6,141 nucleotides of DNA, from NCBI GenBank assembly GCA_018384835.1, contig JAHAYB010000074.1:1-6141 (forward strand). The letters run 5' to 3'. Made by a program: the position numbers and the translations under genes. Position 1 is the first letter of the stretch. Each line of letters starts with the position of its first letter. Of this stretch, positions 4,359 through 6,141 are shown in pieces. The stretch is from Comamonas sp. GTDB lineage: Bacteria; Pseudomonadota; Gammaproteobacteria; Burkholderiales; Burkholderiaceae_C. The notes under the pieces are model-generated. The model worked only from the letters and a program-made list of their open reading frames with translations. It had not been told where the DNA came from and did not search any database.

Positions 4359-6089
4359 TTAAAAAGACTCCCACTCATCGTCAGCAGAGGCAGTGGCCAT
4401 AGCGGGGCTGCGCGTTGCCGCCAGCTTGGGCGCTGGGCGTGGTACGGGTTTAGCAGCACCCTGGGGTTTGGCAACGCTTGGTGCAGCATGAGCTGGATGA
4501 GCAGCTTGACTAGCGCTAGTGCTGCCAGTGCTATCACGGCTACTGCCACTGCGTCTGGGTGCAGCGCGGGCTGCTGGGCTAGGGCTAGCGCTGGTCGCAT
4601 CACCTTGCCCCACTTTGAAGATAGCCACCACCTGCGAGAGGCGCTGCGCTTGGTCGTACATGGCATCGGCGGCAGCGCTGGACTGCTCGACCAAGGCGGC
4701 GTTTTGCTGCGTCATCTGGTCTAAATTGGCGACCGCTTGGGTCACCTGCGAGATGCCGTCGCGCTGCTCGGTGCTGGAGGCGGTGATTTCGCCAATCAAG
4801 TCGGTGACGTGGCGCACGCTGGTCACAATCTCTTGCATACTTTGCCCGGCCTGGGCGACCTGCTCTGCGCCGGTGTCCACATTGCTGACGCTGGCGGTAA
4901 TCAGTTGTTTGATTTCTTTGGCCGCCTCGGCGCTGCGCCCGGCCAGGGTGCGCACCTCGCCCGCAACGACGGCAAAGCCTCGGCCTTGCTCGCCAGCGCG
5001 GGCGGCTTCTACGGCGGCGTTCAAGGCCAAAATGTTGGTTTGGAAGGCAATGCCGTCAATCACGCCAATGATGTCGCTGATTTTGCGGCTGGAGGTGTTA
5101 ATCAAGTCCATGCTCGTGACCACTTGCTGCACCACTTCACCGCCACGGGTAGCGGCTTGTACGGCGGTGTTGGCGAGTTGGTTGGCCTGGCGAGCGGTGT
5201 CCGAGGATTGGCTGACGGTGGCCGTCAATTGCTCCATGCTGGCGGCCGTTTCTTCTAGGTTGGCCGCTGTTTGTTCGGTACGCGCTGACAGGTCTTGGTT
5301 GCCACTAGAGATTTCGCCAGCCGCGCTAGAGACAGATTGCACGCCGCTGCGCACCTGGCCAACCACATCGCGCAGCTTATGCACCATGGCATCCATGGCA
5401 CGTAGCAGGTAGCCTAGTTCGTCTTGGCGGCTATCGTAGGCGTTGACGGTCAAGTCGCCAGCGGCAATGGTGTTGGCCAGTGCAACGGCATGGCCTAAAG
5501 GCTGGGTGATTTGGCGCACCAGCGCTTGTGCCAGCAGCAGCCCGAGGGCAACAACACCGGCCAATACGGCAATACCTATCCAAAGGGCATTGCGCTCGGT
5601 TTGATGGCCAGCTTGCACGACTTGGTTGCGGCGCTGGGTTTGTAGTTCCACCAACTCTTGCATGGCGTGCATAAGCTGGGGCAGCTCTGTGTCAGCAGTC
5701 GCGATATTGGCTAGTACAGCAGTACGCAAAGTGGCAATTTTTTCCAATTGCTGGCGTACTTGGGGGTGGGTAAGGACGGCCTCTAGCTCTTTTTGCAATT
5801 GCCCCGATTGCTCAGAATAATCGGCTTGTTTTTTTAACAATGCTTCAGAGACGGCAGGCTCGCTACTCATATTAGCTGCCATGATGTGGGTTACTGCTAG
5901 CTCAGAGGCGGCACGCCAGCGCACTACTTGCAAAATACGCCGGTCGAACTCAACCACTTCATGCTCGACCTCGGAAGCTACGCGGTTGTTGTAGTAGAGC
6001 AGGCCACCAGCCACGCTAGTGAGCAAGCCCACTATCAGCAGCACTAGCAACGAGATTTTTTTGGCAACAGAGAGATGGTTAAACATCAT
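4359..6089 (-). CDS. Methyl-accepting chemotaxis protein (transmembrane chemoreceptor)
   Basis: This 576-residue inner-membrane receptor should sense a periplasmic ligand and control CheA kinase through CheW. Transmembrane segment 1 is at about 11-33, and a mostly helical periplasmic domain of about 135 residues (four-helix-bundle type) follows. Transmembrane segment 2 is at about 168-190 and a HAMP domain (QITQPLGHAVALANTIAAGDL onward) at about 191-243. The signalling coiled coil spans about 244-493. Its hairpin tip is highly conserved (QTNILALNAAVEAARAGEQG and GRGFAVVAGEVRTLAGRSAE), and a likely methylation stretch with paired Glu is at 279-280 (NLEETAASMEQL). An Ala/Pro/Ser-rich tether of about 75 residues leads to the C-terminal pentapeptide EWESF, the equivalent of NWETF that binds CheR/CheB. 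The start is ATG ATG; the first (6089) is 10 bases from AGGG. The 52 bases upstream are AT-rich with no clear FliA promoter. No terminator follows the stop. The ligand is unknown. Confidence 0.96.
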   Translation of the reverse strand: MMFNHLSVAKKISLLVLLIVGLLTSVAGGLLYYNNRVASEVEHEVVEFDRRILQVVRWRAASELAVTHIMAANMSSEPAVSEALLKKQADYSEQSGQLQKELEAVLTHPQVRQQLEKIATLRTAVLANIATADTELPQLMHAMQELVELQTQRRNQVVQAGHQTERNALWIGIAVLAGVVALGLLLAQALVRQITQPLGHAVALANTIAAGDLTVNAYDSRQDELGYLLRAMDAMVHKLRDVVGQVRSGVQSVSSAAGEISSGNQDLSARTEQTAANLEETAASMEQLTATVSQSSDTARQANQLANTAVQAATRGGEVVQQVVTSMDLINTSSRKISDIIGVIDGIAFQTNILALNAAVEAARAGEQGRGFAVVAGEVRTLAGRSAEAAKEIKQLITASVSNVDTGAEQVAQAGQSMQEIVTSVRHVTDLIGEITASSTEQRDGISQVTQAVANLDQMTQQNAALVEQSSAAADAMYDQAQRLSQVVAIFKVGQGDATSASPSPAARAAPRRSGSSRDSTGSTSASQAAHPAHAAPSVAKPQGAAKPVPRPAPKLAATRSPAMATASADDEWESF

Positions 6090-6141
6090 TTTTCTGAGTC
6101 CCTAGTTAAACACTTACTAATTTTTTAATTAAATTTAAGGA

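Noticed and set aside
4519..5412. A 297-codon open frame antisense to the chemoreceptor, with a 173-codon one overlapping it in another frame (4737-5258).
   Set aside because: Both are opposite the highly conserved signalling domain; their compositions are typical of antisense shadows and no family is recognisable.
6090..6141. A flagellar (FliA) promoter for the chemoreceptor.
   Set aside because: The 52 bases are AT-rich, but I find no TAAAG...GCCGATAA-like pair. The true promoter may lie beyond the window edge.

Overview
The window looks like chromosomal DNA of a betaproteobacterium, most likely Burkholderiales and close to Comamonadaceae. This rests on a phosphate acetyltransferase fused to a MaoC-type hydratase domain, a betaproteobacterial-style RpoH, and a chemoreceptor with a C-terminal EWESF pentapeptide. 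No similarity search was run, so the family-level placement is an inference. There is no sign of insertion sequences, phage genes, CRISPR arrays, tRNA or rRNA.

Layout. The left part (1-2623) is a rightward acetate-metabolism pair: the 5'-truncated MaoC-Pta fusion (acetyl-CoA to acetyl phosphate), a 71-bp C-rich gap, then ackA (acetyl phosphate to acetate with ATP formation). It ends at a strong bidirectional hairpin (2657-2693), which also faces the leftward rpoH. The right part (2756-6089) is all leftward. Read in transcription order it is a 576-residue methyl-accepting chemotaxis protein, a 274-bp gap with the likely rpsU promoter and leader, rpsU (ribosomal protein S21), a strong terminator, a compact regulatory region, and rpoH (heat-shock sigma-32).

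The most informative stretch is the rpoH upstream region (3704-3793). It contains a perfect CIRCE operator, TTAGCACTC-N9-GAGTGCTAA, the known binding site of the repressor HrcA. Overlapping it is a good match to an RpoE (sigma-E) promoter, GGAACTT-N17-TCCAA. If both work, rpoH would be activated by envelope stress and repressed by HrcA at the same DNA, giving a cascade HrcA and sigma-E -> sigma-32. The likely rpoH leader is only a few tens of bases, which leaves little room for an E. coli-type RNA thermometer. Control at the transcriptional level is therefore the better guess.

Secondary observations are an ORF that exactly bridges the chemoreceptor stop and the rpsU start, a structured rpsU leader, a C-rich G-poor gap between pta and ackA, interlocking inverted repeats in the rpoH 3' end, and an unusually high number of CTAG tetranucleotides. 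Most of the window is otherwise ordinary housekeeping DNA.
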